From: Candidatus Eisenbacteria bacterium
Lineage (GTDB): Bacteria > Orphanbacterota > Orphanbacteria > Orphanbacterales > Orphanbacteraceae
Length of the DNA stretch: 64,000 nucleotides
Assembly: GCA_016930695.1 (NCBI GenBank)
Contig: JAFGGD010000012.1
Span: forward strand, 42,832 to 106,831
Direction: 5' to 3'
Position numbers and translations under genes: made by a program
Notes under the pieces: generated by a model
Seen by the model: the letters and a program-made list of their open reading frames with translations, nothing else
Database searches by the model: none
What the model was told of the DNA's origin: nothing
Shown: positions 8,784 to 16,943 of the stretch, in pieces
How positions within the stretch are numbered: the stretch's first letter is position 1
Layout: each line of letters starts with the position of its first letter

Positions 8784-10562
8784 CTAGTCTTTATAAACCG
8801 CGCCGAAAGTACAGGAGGTGATGCACTTCCCGCACTTGACGCAGATCTCGTGATCGATCACGTAGGTCTTCTTCGGTTCGCCGGCGATGGCGTCGACCGG
8901 GCAGTTCTTGGCGCAGAGCCCGCAGCCGACGCACTTCTCCGGATCGATGTTGTAGGTGACGAGCAGCGCGCAGCTCTTGGCGGGACAACGGTGGTCCCGG
9001 ATGTGCGCCTCGTACTCGTCCCGGTAATAGCGGATCGTGCTGAGCACCGGGTTCGGGGCGGTCTGGCCGAGACCGCAGAGGCTCGCCTCCTTGATCCGGC
9101 CGCCCAGCTCGCCGAGCTTCTCGATGTCCTCCTCGGTCCCTTCGCCGTTCACGATTCTTTCCAGGATCTCCAGCATCCGCAGCGTTCCGATCCGACAGAA
9201 GGTGCACTTGCCGCAGGACTCCTCCTGCGTGAAATCGAGAAAGAAGCGGGCCATGTCCACCATGCAGGTGGTGTCGTCCATCACCACCATGCCGCCGGAA
9301 CCCATGATGGCGCCGGTGGCGGGGATGTGTTCGAAATCGACGGGCGTTTCCTTCAAGTGCGAAGGGATGCAGCCGCCCGAAGGGCCGCCCATCTGCACCG
9401 CCTTGAACTCCCGATCCCCCCGGATGCCGCCGCCGATGTCGAAGAGGATCTCCTCGATGGTCATCCCCATGGGCACCTCCACCAACCCGCCGTGGCGGAT
9501 CTTCCCCGCCAGGGCGAAGACCTTGGTGCCGGGGCTCTTCTCGGTGCCGAAACGGCGGTACGCCGCGGCGCCGCGGGTGATGATCCAGGGGACGTTGGCG
9601 TAGGTTTCCACGTTGTTGTTGTTCGTCGGCTTCCCCCACACGCCCGCTTCGGCCGGGAAGGGGGGTCGGATGCGGGGCATCCCCCTCTCCCCCTCGATGG
9701 AGGCGAAGAGGGCCGTTTCCTCGCCGCAGACGAAAGCCCCCGCCCCCTGTTTGATGACGATGTCGAAGGAAAAGCCCGAGCCGAGGATGTTCCCGCCCAG
9801 GTATCCCTTCGCCCGGGCGGCGGCGATGGCGATCTCGAGCCGCTTGATGGCGAGAGGGTATTCGGCGCGGCAGTAGATGAAACCCTTCGACGCGCCGATG
9901 GCGCGGGCGCAGACGATCATCCCCTCCAGCACCGCGTGGGGATCCCCCTCCAGGACGGAGCGGTCCATGAAGGCGCCGGGGTCCCCCTCGTCGGCGTTGC
10001 AGATCACGTATTTCACGTCCGAATCGTAACCGGCGGCGAAAGACCACTTCAGGCCGGTGGGAAAACCGGCGCCGCCGCGCCCGCGGAGGCCGGATTCTTT
10101 CATCTCCGAAAGGATCTCCTCGGGCTTCATCTCCAAGAGCGCCTTCCGGGTCGCCTCGTATCCGCCCGCCGCCTCGTAGTCCTCGATCCTCTCCGGGTTG
10201 ATCACGCCACAGTTGCGGAGAACGATCCTCTCCTGCCGGGCGAGGAAATTGCTCTCCGCGCCGGAGGGCTCCTTCCCCTCCTCGACACGGTACACGAGGT
10301 ACTCCTCGAGGACCTCGCCCCCCTTCACGTGGCGCTCGACGATCTCCTCCGCCCGCGTGGGGTCCACGTCGCCGTAGATGGTGCGGGAGCCGTTCTCCCG
10401 GATCTCCACCAGCGGCTCCCGATAACACATGCCGATACAGCCGGTGTAGGTGAGTTCCGTCCCGGCGCCGCTCGCGCCGAGGATCTCCTCCAACCGCCGG
10501 TACACGTCCCGAGCCCCCGCGGACATGCCGCAGGTGCTCATGCCGACCAGGATCTTACACAT
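8784..10562 (-). CDS. NuoF/HydB-like NADH-binding flavoprotein with C-terminal 2x[4Fe-4S] ferredoxin
   Basis: 592 residues. A thioredoxin-like [2Fe-2S] remnant at the N-terminus (C11, C42, C46) precedes the FMN/NADH Rossmann-like domain (GRGGAGFPTG near 162-171, CNADEGDPGAF near 188-198), an SLBB segment, the NuoF [4Fe-4S] site ESCGKCTFC (C450/453/456 with C496) and two ferredoxin motifs (C544/547/550/554 and C574/577/580/584). This is the architecture of HydB and related soluble, bifurcating-type diaphorase subunits rather than respiratory NuoF, which lacks the terminal ferredoxin. The ATG at 10562 is chosen because the only good GGAG site (10571-10574) is 8 nt before it; the in-frame GTG at 10571 overlaps that site. 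It accepts or delivers electrons from NADH at FMN for the neighbouring fusion protein. Confidence 0.92.
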   Translation of the reverse strand: MCKILVGMSTCGMSAGARDVYRRLEEILGASGAGTELTYTGCIGMCYREPLVEIRENGSRTIYGDVDPTRAEEIVERHVKGGEVLEEYLVYRVEEGKEPSGAESNFLARQERIVLRNCGVINPERIEDYEAAGGYEATRKALLEMKPEEILSEMKESGLRGRGGAGFPTGLKWSFAAGYDSDVKYVICNADEGDPGAFMDRSVLEGDPHAVLEGMIVCARAIGASKGFIYCRAEYPLAIKRLEIAIAAARAKGYLGGNILGSGFSFDIVIKQGAGAFVCGEETALFASIEGERGMPRIRPPFPAEAGVWGKPTNNNNVETYANVPWIITRGAAAYRRFGTEKSPGTKVFALAGKIRHGGLVEVPMGMTIEEILFDIGGGIRGDREFKAVQMGGPSGGCIPSHLKETPVDFEHIPATGAIMGSGGMVVMDDTTCMVDMARFFLDFTQEESCGKCTFCRIGTLRMLEILERIVNGEGTEEDIEKLGELGGRIKEASLCGLGQTAPNPVLSTIRYYRDEYEAHIRDHRCPAKSCALLVTYNIDPEKCVGCGLCAKNCPVDAIAGEPKKTYVIDHEICVKCGKCITSCTFGAVYKD

Positions 10563-10677
10563 CGGGTCCACTCCGTGCCGTTCACCGATGCTCGATGAAG
10601 AGAGAAGCCGTGATTTCGGGGAAGGGCGGTTTCCCGAGCCCTCCCAGCGAACAGCCGGGGTACGGGGTCGCCGCGGC

Positions 10678-11184
10678 TCAGGCGCCGGCCGCCGCGGTTT
10701 CCCCGGCGGTCTTCTTCCGCTCCTCGCGGCGGATCGTTTTCAGGATCTTGCGAGCCGAGGCCGGGGTCAGCTTGCCGTAGGTTTCGTCGTTGACCATCAT
10801 CACGGGGGCGAGGGAACAGCAGCCGATACAGGCGACGGTGGAAAGCGTGAAGGCGCCGTCCTCGGTGGTCCCGTTCACCTCGACGCCCAGCTCGTCCTGG
10901 ATCGTCTGCAGCAAGGTCTGCGCCCCCGCCACGTGGCAGGCGGTTCCGCAGCAGAGACGGACCACGTGCCGGCCCATCGGTTGGAGGCGGAACTGGCTGT
11001 AGAAGGTGATCACCCCGTAGATCTTCGACTCGGGGATTTTGGTGACCCCGGAGATGTACTGAATGGCGCGCCGGGGGATGTAACCGAAATGGTCCTGCGC
11101 CGATTGCAGAAGCGGGATCAGCTCGCCGGGGGCGCCGTCGTACCGCCAAAGGTGATAGCTGAAATCCGATTCCGGATGAGACAT
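10678..11184 (-). CDS. NuoE/HydC-like [2Fe-2S] subunit
   Basis: 168 residues, the usual length of NuoE/HydC proteins. An N-terminal helical bundle (YISGVTKIPESKIYGVITFY) is followed by a thioredoxin-fold [2Fe-2S] domain with the canonical C-x4-C (C78, C83) and C-x3-C (C119, C123) ligands. It passes electrons to or from the NuoF-like subunit encoded next. Gene order NuoE, NuoF, large subunit matches soluble NADH-linked hydrogenase, formate dehydrogenase and transhydrogenase operons. No H-cluster hydrogenase subunit is present in the cluster. The C-terminal 20 residues are charged and alanine-rich and probably disordered. Confidence 0.93.
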   Translation of the reverse strand: MSHPESDFSYHLWRYDGAPGELIPLLQSAQDHFGYIPRRAIQYISGVTKIPESKIYGVITFYSQFRLQPMGRHVVRLCCGTACHVAGAQTLLQTIQDELGVEVNGTTEDGAFTLSTVACIGCCSLAPVMMVNDETYGKLTPASARKILKTIRREERKKTAGETAAAGA

Positions 11185-11287
11185 GGTTCGTTCTCGTCCT
11201 TTCGCCGCCGGCCGGGCGGACCGCGCGCCGCGCGTTCTCTCCCGTTTCCGGCGGCCGTTTCGGTCGGTCCCGGCGCGCGGGCGGCGC

Positions 11288-11306
11288 GCCGTCCGGGGGG
11301 GACGGC
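11288..11306 (-). other. Intergenic hairpin between regulator and NuoE-like gene
   Basis: Perfect seven-base-pair stem (GCCGTCC / GGACGGC) with a five-base loop just after the stop of the receiver protein. There is no T-tract, so it is more likely an mRNA-stabilising or differential-expression hairpin than a terminator. Confidence 0.3.
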
Positions 11307-11310
11307 CGCT

Positions 11311-12300
11311 TTAGAAATCGAGCAATTTAATGATCTTCGCTTCCTTCACCCGAAGCACGCCGTCGATCTGGCTCAGGCGCTCCACGATGCGGGGCGTCTT
11401 CCCGAAGGCGCCCTTCTCGGAGATGATGCCGATCAGCTTAGAGCCGCCGTCGATGATGTCGCAGAGAAAAACTTCATCGAGAAAGAAAAAGGTCGTGAAG
11501 ACTTGCTGGATCGACTCCCGATCGATGTCCACGATCACGTAGGAGCGGGTGCCGGAGAGGCTGGGCATTTTCTCGAGATCCGCCTCTTTCACCGCTTTGC
11601 GGTAGACCTCGATGAAATCGCCCACGTCTCGATCGAGCTTGGGACGCTCCACTCGGGAGAGAGAGACCGCCTCCACGCCCTTCACGGACGCCACCCGATC
11701 GTAGAGGGTCTTCATCTCTTCTTCCGATCCCGCCTGGAGCAGCAGAATGATATCCACGTCGCCGCGGACCGCGTCGCAGGAGGCGATTCCCTCCATCCGG
11801 TAGAGTTCGCCGTAGATCTCCATGTCTCGGTCCGGCTCGGTGATCCGGAGCGTCACGTAGCCGCTCATGGTCTCCCGGATCTCTCCCTCCGCCGCGTCCT
11901 CCTTGGCCGGCAGGGCGGTGGTGCTTCCCGGAGTCAGCTCGCCGAGCGCCTTCACCAGATCGGAGATTTCAAAGGGTTTGTCGAGGAAACCCGTGTTGAG
12001 TTCCGCAAGCGCGGTCTGCTCGAGCATCTCGTTGCCGAAGCCGGTGATGACCAGCACGGGCAGATCCGGGAACTCGGCCTTGATCACCTTCAGGATCTTG
12101 AGACCGTCGATGTCGGGCATGAAGATGTCCGTGATCAGGTAGCCGTACCCGATCCCCTTCTCCCGCGACGCGTGCAACTCGTGGATCGCGGAAATTCCGT
12201 CCGGGCAGGCGGTGCAAGTGAACCCCTCCTGGGTCAGACCCACCGTCAGGTTCCGGCGGATTTCCGCCTCATCGTCGATGATCAGTACTCTTCGACTCAC
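11311..12300 (-). CDS. Response regulator fused to two AsnC/RAM-like ligand-binding domains
   Basis: 329 residues. The receiver (1-125) has the acidic pair D9/D10, phospho-acceptor D58 (LITDIFMPDIDG) and K108. Instead of a DNA-binding or enzymatic output, two tandem alpha-beta sandwich domains follow (about 147-225 and 248-329), each with the beta-alpha-beta pattern of Lrp/AsnC effector domains (YVTLRITEPD..., then SYVIVDIDRESIQQVF...IIDGGSKLIGIISEK). No helix-turn-helix is visible, so it may act by protein contact or small-molecule sensing. It is the first gene of the cluster with NuoE/NuoF/GltD-like enzymes and has a strong upstream promoter. GAGGAGG lies 6 nt before the ATG. The receiver assignment is secure; the RAM assignment is by pattern. 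Confidence 0.82.
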   Translation of the reverse strand: MSRRVLIIDDEAEIRRNLTVGLTQEGFTCTACPDGISAIHELHASREKGIGYGYLITDIFMPDIDGLKILKVIKAEFPDLPVLVITGFGNEMLEQTALAELNTGFLDKPFEISDLVKALGELTPGSTTALPAKEDAAEGEIRETMSGYVTLRITEPDRDMEIYGELYRMEGIASCDAVRGDVDIILLLQAGSEEEMKTLYDRVASVKGVEAVSLSRVERPKLDRDVGDFIEVYRKAVKEADLEKMPSLSGTRSYVIVDIDRESIQQVFTTFFFLDEVFLCDIIDGGSKLIGIISEKGAFGKTPRIVERLSQIDGVLRVKEAKIIKLLDF

Positions 12301-12484
12301 CGGTTTCCTCCTCGTGACGGCGGCATGGCGCCGGCGTTACGGAGACGACTCGTTTCGATCGCACCCCGCGCTCGGGCGGGTGCGCTCCTTGAGCGGCCCG
12401 GGAATTCCGGGGTTGACGGGGCGCCAAGGGGAAAGGCGCGGCGGGACGTGCCGCACCGGACAACGGACGTGTATCGAGTTCTTA
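12301..12484 (-). other. Long 5' leader of the redox cluster
   Basis: About 180 nt between the predicted promoter and the first start codon on the minus strand. It is GC-rich with several inverted repeats (for example CGCACCCGCCC next to GCGGGGTGCG) but no ORF and no riboswitch I can name. The rest of the 12301-12687 gap, beyond the promoter, holds no gene on either strand. Confidence 0.3.
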
Positions 12485-12514
12485 ATTCTAGAGGGGGTGG
12501 TCGGTTGAGGTCAA
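12485..12514 (-). promoter_or_regulatory. Sigma70-type promoter of the redox/signalling cluster
   Basis: On the minus strand, TTGACC (12514-12509), an 18-nt spacer and TAGAAT (12490-12485): each box matches five of six consensus bases. It lies about 185 nt upstream of the receiver-RAM gene. Confidence 0.55.
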
Positions 12515-12687
12515 CCCGAACCGTGCCTCGATCCGCCGGCGGGCGGGCGGATTAAGCGCGGCGGGGCCGTCACCCGTCTTTACATTTCGGGGTCACCGCG
12601 CTACCTTTGGCGCGGTTCCCGGGGGGCCGGACGGCGGGAGTCCGACCCGGGCGTTTCGGCAAGCGCCTACCGAGGGGAGGTCGGTCG

Positions 12688-13425
12688 ATGCGAGAGCAAA
12701 AGGGAATGAGGGGCGGACGGCGCGCCGGAGCGGGCGGCCGCCTTCAAGGACGTTTGGGGCTCTCCGGCGTCTTCCTTCTCGTCGGCCTGGCGATCTTCAT
12801 CGGGTGCGCCGAGGCGGCCCTCGCGGTGGAACAGGCCGGACCACCGGTCCGGATGGAGCAAACGGAACCGACCCCGGAAACGGCGGAGATCCCCGCGCGA
12901 ACGAACAGGGCGTTTTATGGCCTCGCCGGCGTTCTCACTCTCTTTCTCATCTTTCAAGCCTATTTGGGCCTCTCGGGTCGGAAATGTAGGATCGAGAGGA
13001 TCGCGGGGCTCCTGGACGCCGCGGCGGACGAACTCGATTTCTATCGAACACGGCTCGGGCGGATCGAAGGGGAAATCGGCGCCGCGCTGGAGGGTCCACC
13101 CGGCGCGCTGGGCGATCTGAACCCGGCCTGCCCCTTCCGGCCCGAATTCCTGGAACGCCTCCGGATCGAAGCCGCCCTGGACGGAGGAGACCGGAAGGCG
13201 GTTCGGGAGTTGGGGGAATGCCACTTCGAACTGAGCCTGATCGGCCGGGACATGGAACGCCTCGGCGGGGATGGAAATCACTCCCAAGAGGAGTGGCGCC
13301 GTCTGCGGGAACGTTTAGAGACGACGCGGCGCCGCCTCCAAAGAACCGGAGGGCGCATCGAGGAACTCGCCGGGCGGCACCGCTCCCGCCTCCACAGAAT
13401 CCACTACCGAATCGCCCGAAGCTGA
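12688..13425 (+). CDS. Hypothetical membrane protein with coiled-coil C-terminus
   Basis: 245 residues from the ATG at 12688, preceded by GAGGGGAGG at 7 nt; the longer reading upstream lacks such a site. An Arg-rich N-terminus leads into a first hydrophobic helix (about 25-47, possibly a signal anchor), a Pro/Glu/Thr-rich stretch, a second hydrophobic helix (about 76-95) and a charged helical region (about 100-245) with heptad-like Leu/Arg/Glu content. I recognise no family. The terminator at 13664 may end its transcript. Confidence 0.6.
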   Translation: MREQKGMRGGRRAGAGGRLQGRLGLSGVFLLVGLAIFIGCAEAALAVEQAGPPVRMEQTEPTPETAEIPARTNRAFYGLAGVLTLFLIFQAYLGLSGRKCRIERIAGLLDAAADELDFYRTRLGRIEGEIGAALEGPPGALGDLNPACPFRPEFLERLRIEAALDGGDRKAVRELGECHFELSLIGRDMERLGGDGNHSQEEWRRLRERLETTRRRLQRTGGRIEELAGRHRSRLHRIHYRIARS

Positions 13426-13663
13426 CCTTTCCCCGCGACCGCCTTATCGACCGACCCGGACTAGGCAATCCGCCCGAGTCCGGATACAGTTGGGGCGGCC
13501 CTCCCACCCGACGAGACCCCTGAGAGGATTCCGACCCGACCGACCGATCCGCCCGCGGGAGCACGGGCTCCTCCGCCCTCCCGCGGGAAACGCCGCTTCG
13601 GCGACGGCGATCGCCCTTTTGGTTCCCGTTCGTCGACGGGCTCCCCCCCCGGCGGCGGGGACA

Positions 13664-13695
13664 GGCCCGGGATCACCGATCCCGGGCCGTTTTTT
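13664..13695 (+). terminator. Intrinsic terminator
   Basis: Ten-base-pair stem GGCCCGGGAT / ATCCCGGGCC with loop CACCG, followed by GTTTTTT. It resembles the hairpins at 1501 and 16802. Confidence 0.8.
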
Positions 13696-13761
13696 CACTC
13701 CACCGGACCCCTTCCGTGCGGTTTTCGCGAGTAGAAAATCGTACCTTTTAGCGCCGGAAAG

Positions 13762-13770
13762 TGTTATTAT
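13762..13770 (+). promoter_or_regulatory. Extended -10 element upstream of the nuclease-like gene
   Basis: TGTTATTAT fits TGn plus a TATAAT-like box (TATTAT), 42 nt before the chosen ATG at 13812. No clear -35 box is seen, as is usual for extended -10 promoters. Confidence 0.45.
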
Positions 13771-13811
13771 TTAACAAGAAGCACGGCTTTCCCCCGATGA
13801 GGTATCCGTCG

Positions 13812-15056
13812 ATGAAGCGCATTCTGCCCGTTTTGCTTCTCGCCTTCGTCGTCACGATCGCGAGCGCGGAAGAGATCACCTTCGTTTCCTGGAACATCCT
13901 CAATTTCCCCGGCAGCACGGGGGCGATCCGGGAACCGGAGTTCCGCACCGTTCTCTCTACGATCGGCCCGGACGTCGTCGTCGCCGAGGAGGTGCTCGGG
14001 ACGAACGGGCGGGACGACTTTCTGGACCACGTGCTGAACACCCTCGAGCCGGGCGCATGGGCGGCCGGTTTCTTTCACGACGGCTACGACACGGACCGCG
14101 CCCTCTTCTACCGGATCGGCGCGGTGGAGGTGCTGGACGGCGGCTGGTTGGACACGGCGCTCCGGGACATCGACTGGTGGCTCCTCCGGCTTCCCCAATC
14201 GGGGGAAACATTCCGGGTCTACGTGATGCACCTCAAGGCGAGCACGGGATCGGACAACGAACAGAAGCGACTCGCCGAGGTGACGATCCTGCGCAACAAC
14301 CTGGACACTTTGGACGCCAGTCTTCCGGTCCTGGTAGCGGGCGATCTGAACATCTACGGCGCTTCCGAACCGGCCTATCAGAAACTACTCGAGTCCGGCG
14401 TGGGGCAATTGCACGACCCGATCGAGCAGCCCGGCGAGTGGCACGACAACGCGTCTTTCGCGGCGATCCACACCCAGAGCCCACGCACCTCCTCCTTCGG
14501 CGGCGGGGCCACCGGCGGGATGGACGACCGCTTCGACCAGATCCTGGTCACCGACGACCTGCTGAACGATTCGGGAATCGAGCTGCTCCCCGCCAGCTAC
14601 ACCGCCTACGGGAACGACGGCGCCCATTTCAACACCTCTCTCATCAATGGACCGAACGGGGTCGTCCCCGATTCGGTCGCCGAGGCGATCCATGCGGCGA
14701 GCGATCACCTGCCGATGATCGTGACGATCTCCGCCCCGGTGGGGACCGCGGTCGCCGGACCGGTCCCGGTTCGGGAAACACGCCTCGCGGCGGCCCCCAA
14801 TCCCTTCAATCCCAGCACCCGAATCACCTTCCTCCTTCCGGAGAGTGCCGACGGCGGCCCCCTCTCGCTGCTCGTCTACGAACCGTCGGGACGGCGGGTC
14901 CGCACCCTTCTGGAAGGTCCGGCCCGGGCGGGCGAGGGGGACACGGCCTGGGACGGCACCGACGACCGGGGACGCCCCGTGTCGAGCGGCGTCTACATCC
15001 TCCGCCTGCTCTGGAACGGCGGGAGCCAGAGCGGAAGGTTGGTCCTCGTCCGGTAA
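13812..15056 (+). CDS. Secreted endonuclease/exonuclease/phosphatase-family protein with FlgD-Ig tail
   Basis: 414 residues. The ATG at 13812 gives a clean signal peptide (MKRILPVLLLAFVVTIASA, cleavage before EE) and has GATGAGG 9 nt upstream; the in-frame ATG at 13797 and GTG at 13761 would spoil it. The DNase I-like fold (about 20-315) shows its usual motifs: SWNILNF, VVAEEV, DTDRALFYR, VMHLKA, AGDLNIYG and SDHLPM, so the metal and catalytic residues appear present. The FlgD-Ig tail follows (about 325-414: PNPFNPSTRI, SSGVYILRL). It is likely an exported nuclease or phosphodiesterase; its substrate cannot be read from sequence. Confidence 0.88.
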   Translation: MKRILPVLLLAFVVTIASAEEITFVSWNILNFPGSTGAIREPEFRTVLSTIGPDVVVAEEVLGTNGRDDFLDHVLNTLEPGAWAAGFFHDGYDTDRALFYRIGAVEVLDGGWLDTALRDIDWWLLRLPQSGETFRVYVMHLKASTGSDNEQKRLAEVTILRNNLDTLDASLPVLVAGDLNIYGASEPAYQKLLESGVGQLHDPIEQPGEWHDNASFAAIHTQSPRTSSFGGGATGGMDDRFDQILVTDDLLNDSGIELLPASYTAYGNDGAHFNTSLINGPNGVVPDSVAEAIHAASDHLPMIVTISAPVGTAVAGPVPVRETRLAAAPNPFNPSTRITFLLPESADGGPLSLLVYEPSGRRVRTLLEGPARAGEGDTAWDGTDDRGRPVSSGVYILRLLWNGGSQSGRLVLVR

Positions 15057-15113
15057 AACGCCGGCGGGAGCGGGCGCACGCCGCCGGCACTATCCCCCCG
15101 GCGGCTTTCCGTG

Positions 15114-15119
15114 TATAAT
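15114..15119 (+). promoter_or_regulatory. -10 box upstream of the beta-helix gene
   Basis: Perfect TATAAT, 68 nt before the ATG at 15187. The -35 region is poor (TATCCC at 17 nt). The inverted repeat CCGCCGG / CCGGCGG just upstream (about 15081-15103) may act as a weak terminator for the preceding gene. Confidence 0.45.
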
Positions 15120-15186
15120 AGAGGCGATTCGTAGATATCTCCCGGCACTCCCTCGCCATCGTTCACACAACACGAAGAGGTGCGAT

Positions 15187-16776
15187 ATGCGTTTGCGCGC
15201 GTCCCTGTCACTCGCGGCCTGTCTGCTTCTCGCGACTTCCGCCGCCGCTTCCAACCACACCGTGCTGCCCGACGGCATGGGAGACTTCCCGACGATCCAG
15301 GCGGCGATCGACGCCGCTCAACCGGGCGACACCGTTTCCCTGGGGAACGGCGTGTTCACCGGGGCGGGGAACCACCGCCTCCACGTGAACGGCAAGGCGA
15401 TCACGATCCGGTCCGCCGCGGGCGATCCCGACCTCTGCGAGATCGATTGCGCCGGCGACGGCCGCTCCTTCTTCTTCGCCTTCGGCGAGGGCCCGGGCAC
15501 GTTGATCGAGGGAATCACCATGCGGAACGGCGTGGTGCGCTACCCGGATTACGGCGGAGGCGCGATTTACATCTATCAAGCGACGCCGACGATCCGGAAC
15601 TGCGCCTTCGAGAACAACTACGCCTCCGCGCAAACCAGGGATCAGGGCTTCGGAACCGGCGGGGCGATCTATATCGACAGTGCGGAACCGCTGATCGAGG
15701 AGTGCGTCTTCACCGGAAACATCGCCGACTACGACGGCGGCGCCGTGCGGTGCGCGTACTTCGCCTCCCCCGTCATCAACGGCTGCGTCTTCTCCGACAA
15801 CGAAGCCTCCGGCGGCGGCGGCGGCGTCTCCATCGACGAGAACTCCTCGCCGATCCTCTCGGACTGCTTCTTCAACGGCAACAGCGCGCAATACGCCGGC
15901 GCGATCGAGGTGGATCGCCTCTCCTCCCCCGAGATCTACAACTGCGAGTTCCACGAGAACACGGCCGCCGGGGCGGGCGGCGCGCTTTCCATCTACTACA
16001 CCTCCAATCCCGTTCTGCAGGGATGCCTCTTCGCCGGGAACCGGGCAACCGGAGGCGGCGCGATCTACAGCGGATACTTCTCCGAACCGACGATTCGATT
16101 CTGCACCTTCTACGGCAACGAGGGAACGAACCTCGCCTCCTCGATCTACTGCTACTACTACAGCACGGTGACGGTGGAGAACTCGATCCTGGCGGGCGGC
16201 GCGAGCGGCGGCTCGGTTCATTGCCTCGACGGCGGCTCGATCGTTCTCTCCTGCGCCGACGTCTGGGGGAACACGGGCGGCGACTGGATCGGCTGCATCG
16301 CCGGCCAGCTCGGCTCGGACGGCAACTTCAGCGAAGACCCGCTGTTCTGCGATATCGCCGGAGGGAACTTCCGGGTGGCTGAAACCTCCCCCTGCGCCGC
16401 GTCGAACTCGCCGGCGGGATGCGGAACCATCGGCCTCGGCGAAGGCTGCGTCAACGTCGGCGTGGACCAGGCGGAGGGGAACGCGCCTCGAAGCCTGCGC
16501 CTGGTAGGCAATGCGCCCAACCCCTTCAATCCGACGACGACGATCCGCTACATCGTCCCCGAGGACGGCTCGGAGGCGTCGGTTCGCCTGACGATCCACG
16601 ACCTCTCCGGGCGCCTGGTTCGCACTCTCGTGGACGAGCCCCGCGGCGCCGGCGAGCACCGGGAGGTGTGGAACGGCGCGAACGACCGGGGAGAGCCGGT
16701 CGCGAGCGGAATCTACTTCAGCCGTCTTCTGCGCGGCGGGGAAAGCCGGACCGGCCGCATGGTTCTGGTGCGGTAA
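15187..16776 (+). CDS. Secreted right-handed beta-helix protein with FlgD-Ig tail
   Basis: 529 residues. The ATG at 15187 follows GAAGAGG by 6 nt and gives a signal peptide (about 1-22, ending SAAAS). The mature part starts with a pectate-lyase-like N-cap (GDFPTIQAAIDAAQPGDTV) and runs through about nine coils of the form N-C-x-F-x-x-N-x-A-x-x-G-G-A-I (residues about 90-400), as in polymorphic outer-membrane and parallel beta-helix repeats. Each coil carries Cys, so disulfides or metal binding are possible. The FlgD-Ig tail ends the protein (NPFNPTTTI, SGRLVRTL, ASGIYFSRL). No lyase active site can be assigned, so a structural or adhesive surface role is as likely as a glycan-active one. Confidence 0.88.
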   Translation: MRLRASLSLAACLLLATSAAASNHTVLPDGMGDFPTIQAAIDAAQPGDTVSLGNGVFTGAGNHRLHVNGKAITIRSAAGDPDLCEIDCAGDGRSFFFAFGEGPGTLIEGITMRNGVVRYPDYGGGAIYIYQATPTIRNCAFENNYASAQTRDQGFGTGGAIYIDSAEPLIEECVFTGNIADYDGGAVRCAYFASPVINGCVFSDNEASGGGGGVSIDENSSPILSDCFFNGNSAQYAGAIEVDRLSSPEIYNCEFHENTAAGAGGALSIYYTSNPVLQGCLFAGNRATGGGAIYSGYFSEPTIRFCTFYGNEGTNLASSIYCYYYSTVTVENSILAGGASGGSVHCLDGGSIVLSCADVWGNTGGDWIGCIAGQLGSDGNFSEDPLFCDIAGGNFRVAETSPCAASNSPAGCGTIGLGEGCVNVGVDQAEGNAPRSLRLVGNAPNPFNPTTTIRYIVPEDGSEASVRLTIHDLSGRLVRTLVDEPRGAGEHREVWNGANDRGEPVASGIYFSRLLRGGESRTGRMVLVR

Positions 16777-16801
16777 TTTTACTTTTCGTGTAAACATCAT
16801 G

Positions 16802-16830
16802 GGCCCGGGGTTCACGCCCCGGGCCTTTTT
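16802..16830 (+). terminator. Intrinsic terminator
   Basis: Stem GGCCCGGGG / CCCCGGGCC, loop TTCACG, then TTTTT. Nearly the same sequence as the hairpin at 1501. Confidence 0.85.
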
Positions 16831-16874
16831 CATGCGTGCACGCCGCGGAAAAGCACGCGGCGCGGCCCCGCCCC

Positions 16875-16883
16875 TGTTACAAT
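16875..16883 (+). promoter_or_regulatory. Extended -10 promoter of the methyltransferase trio
   Basis: TGTTACAAT is an extended -10 (TGn) with TACAAT, five of six matches. It lies between the upstream terminator and the ATG at 16944. Confidence 0.5.
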
Positions 16884-16943
16884 CCTCCGAAAGCGGGGTC
16901 CGTTCCCCCGGCGCGGCGGATCGGGAGAGGAGAAGAGAGAGAG

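Larger units (their letters stand above)
13426..13811 (+). other. Intergenic region with terminator and promoter
   Basis: Apart from the hairpin at 13664-13695 and a -10-like element at 13762-13770, I see no gene. The short open frames here have extreme Arg/Pro/Gly content typical of chance frames in GC-rich DNA. Confidence 0.4.

Noticed and set aside
5892..10598. 1568-residue open frame on the plus strand opposite the redox genes
   Set aside because: It is antisense to three genes with full Fe-S and flavin motifs; its composition (His, Arg, Val, Asp, Gly-rich, no domain) is typical of a chance frame in high-GC DNA.
5016..11184. [FeFe]-hydrogenase HydABC
   Set aside because: No H-cluster domain or hydrogenase subunit is present; the large subunit carries GltD and Fdh-like domains instead.
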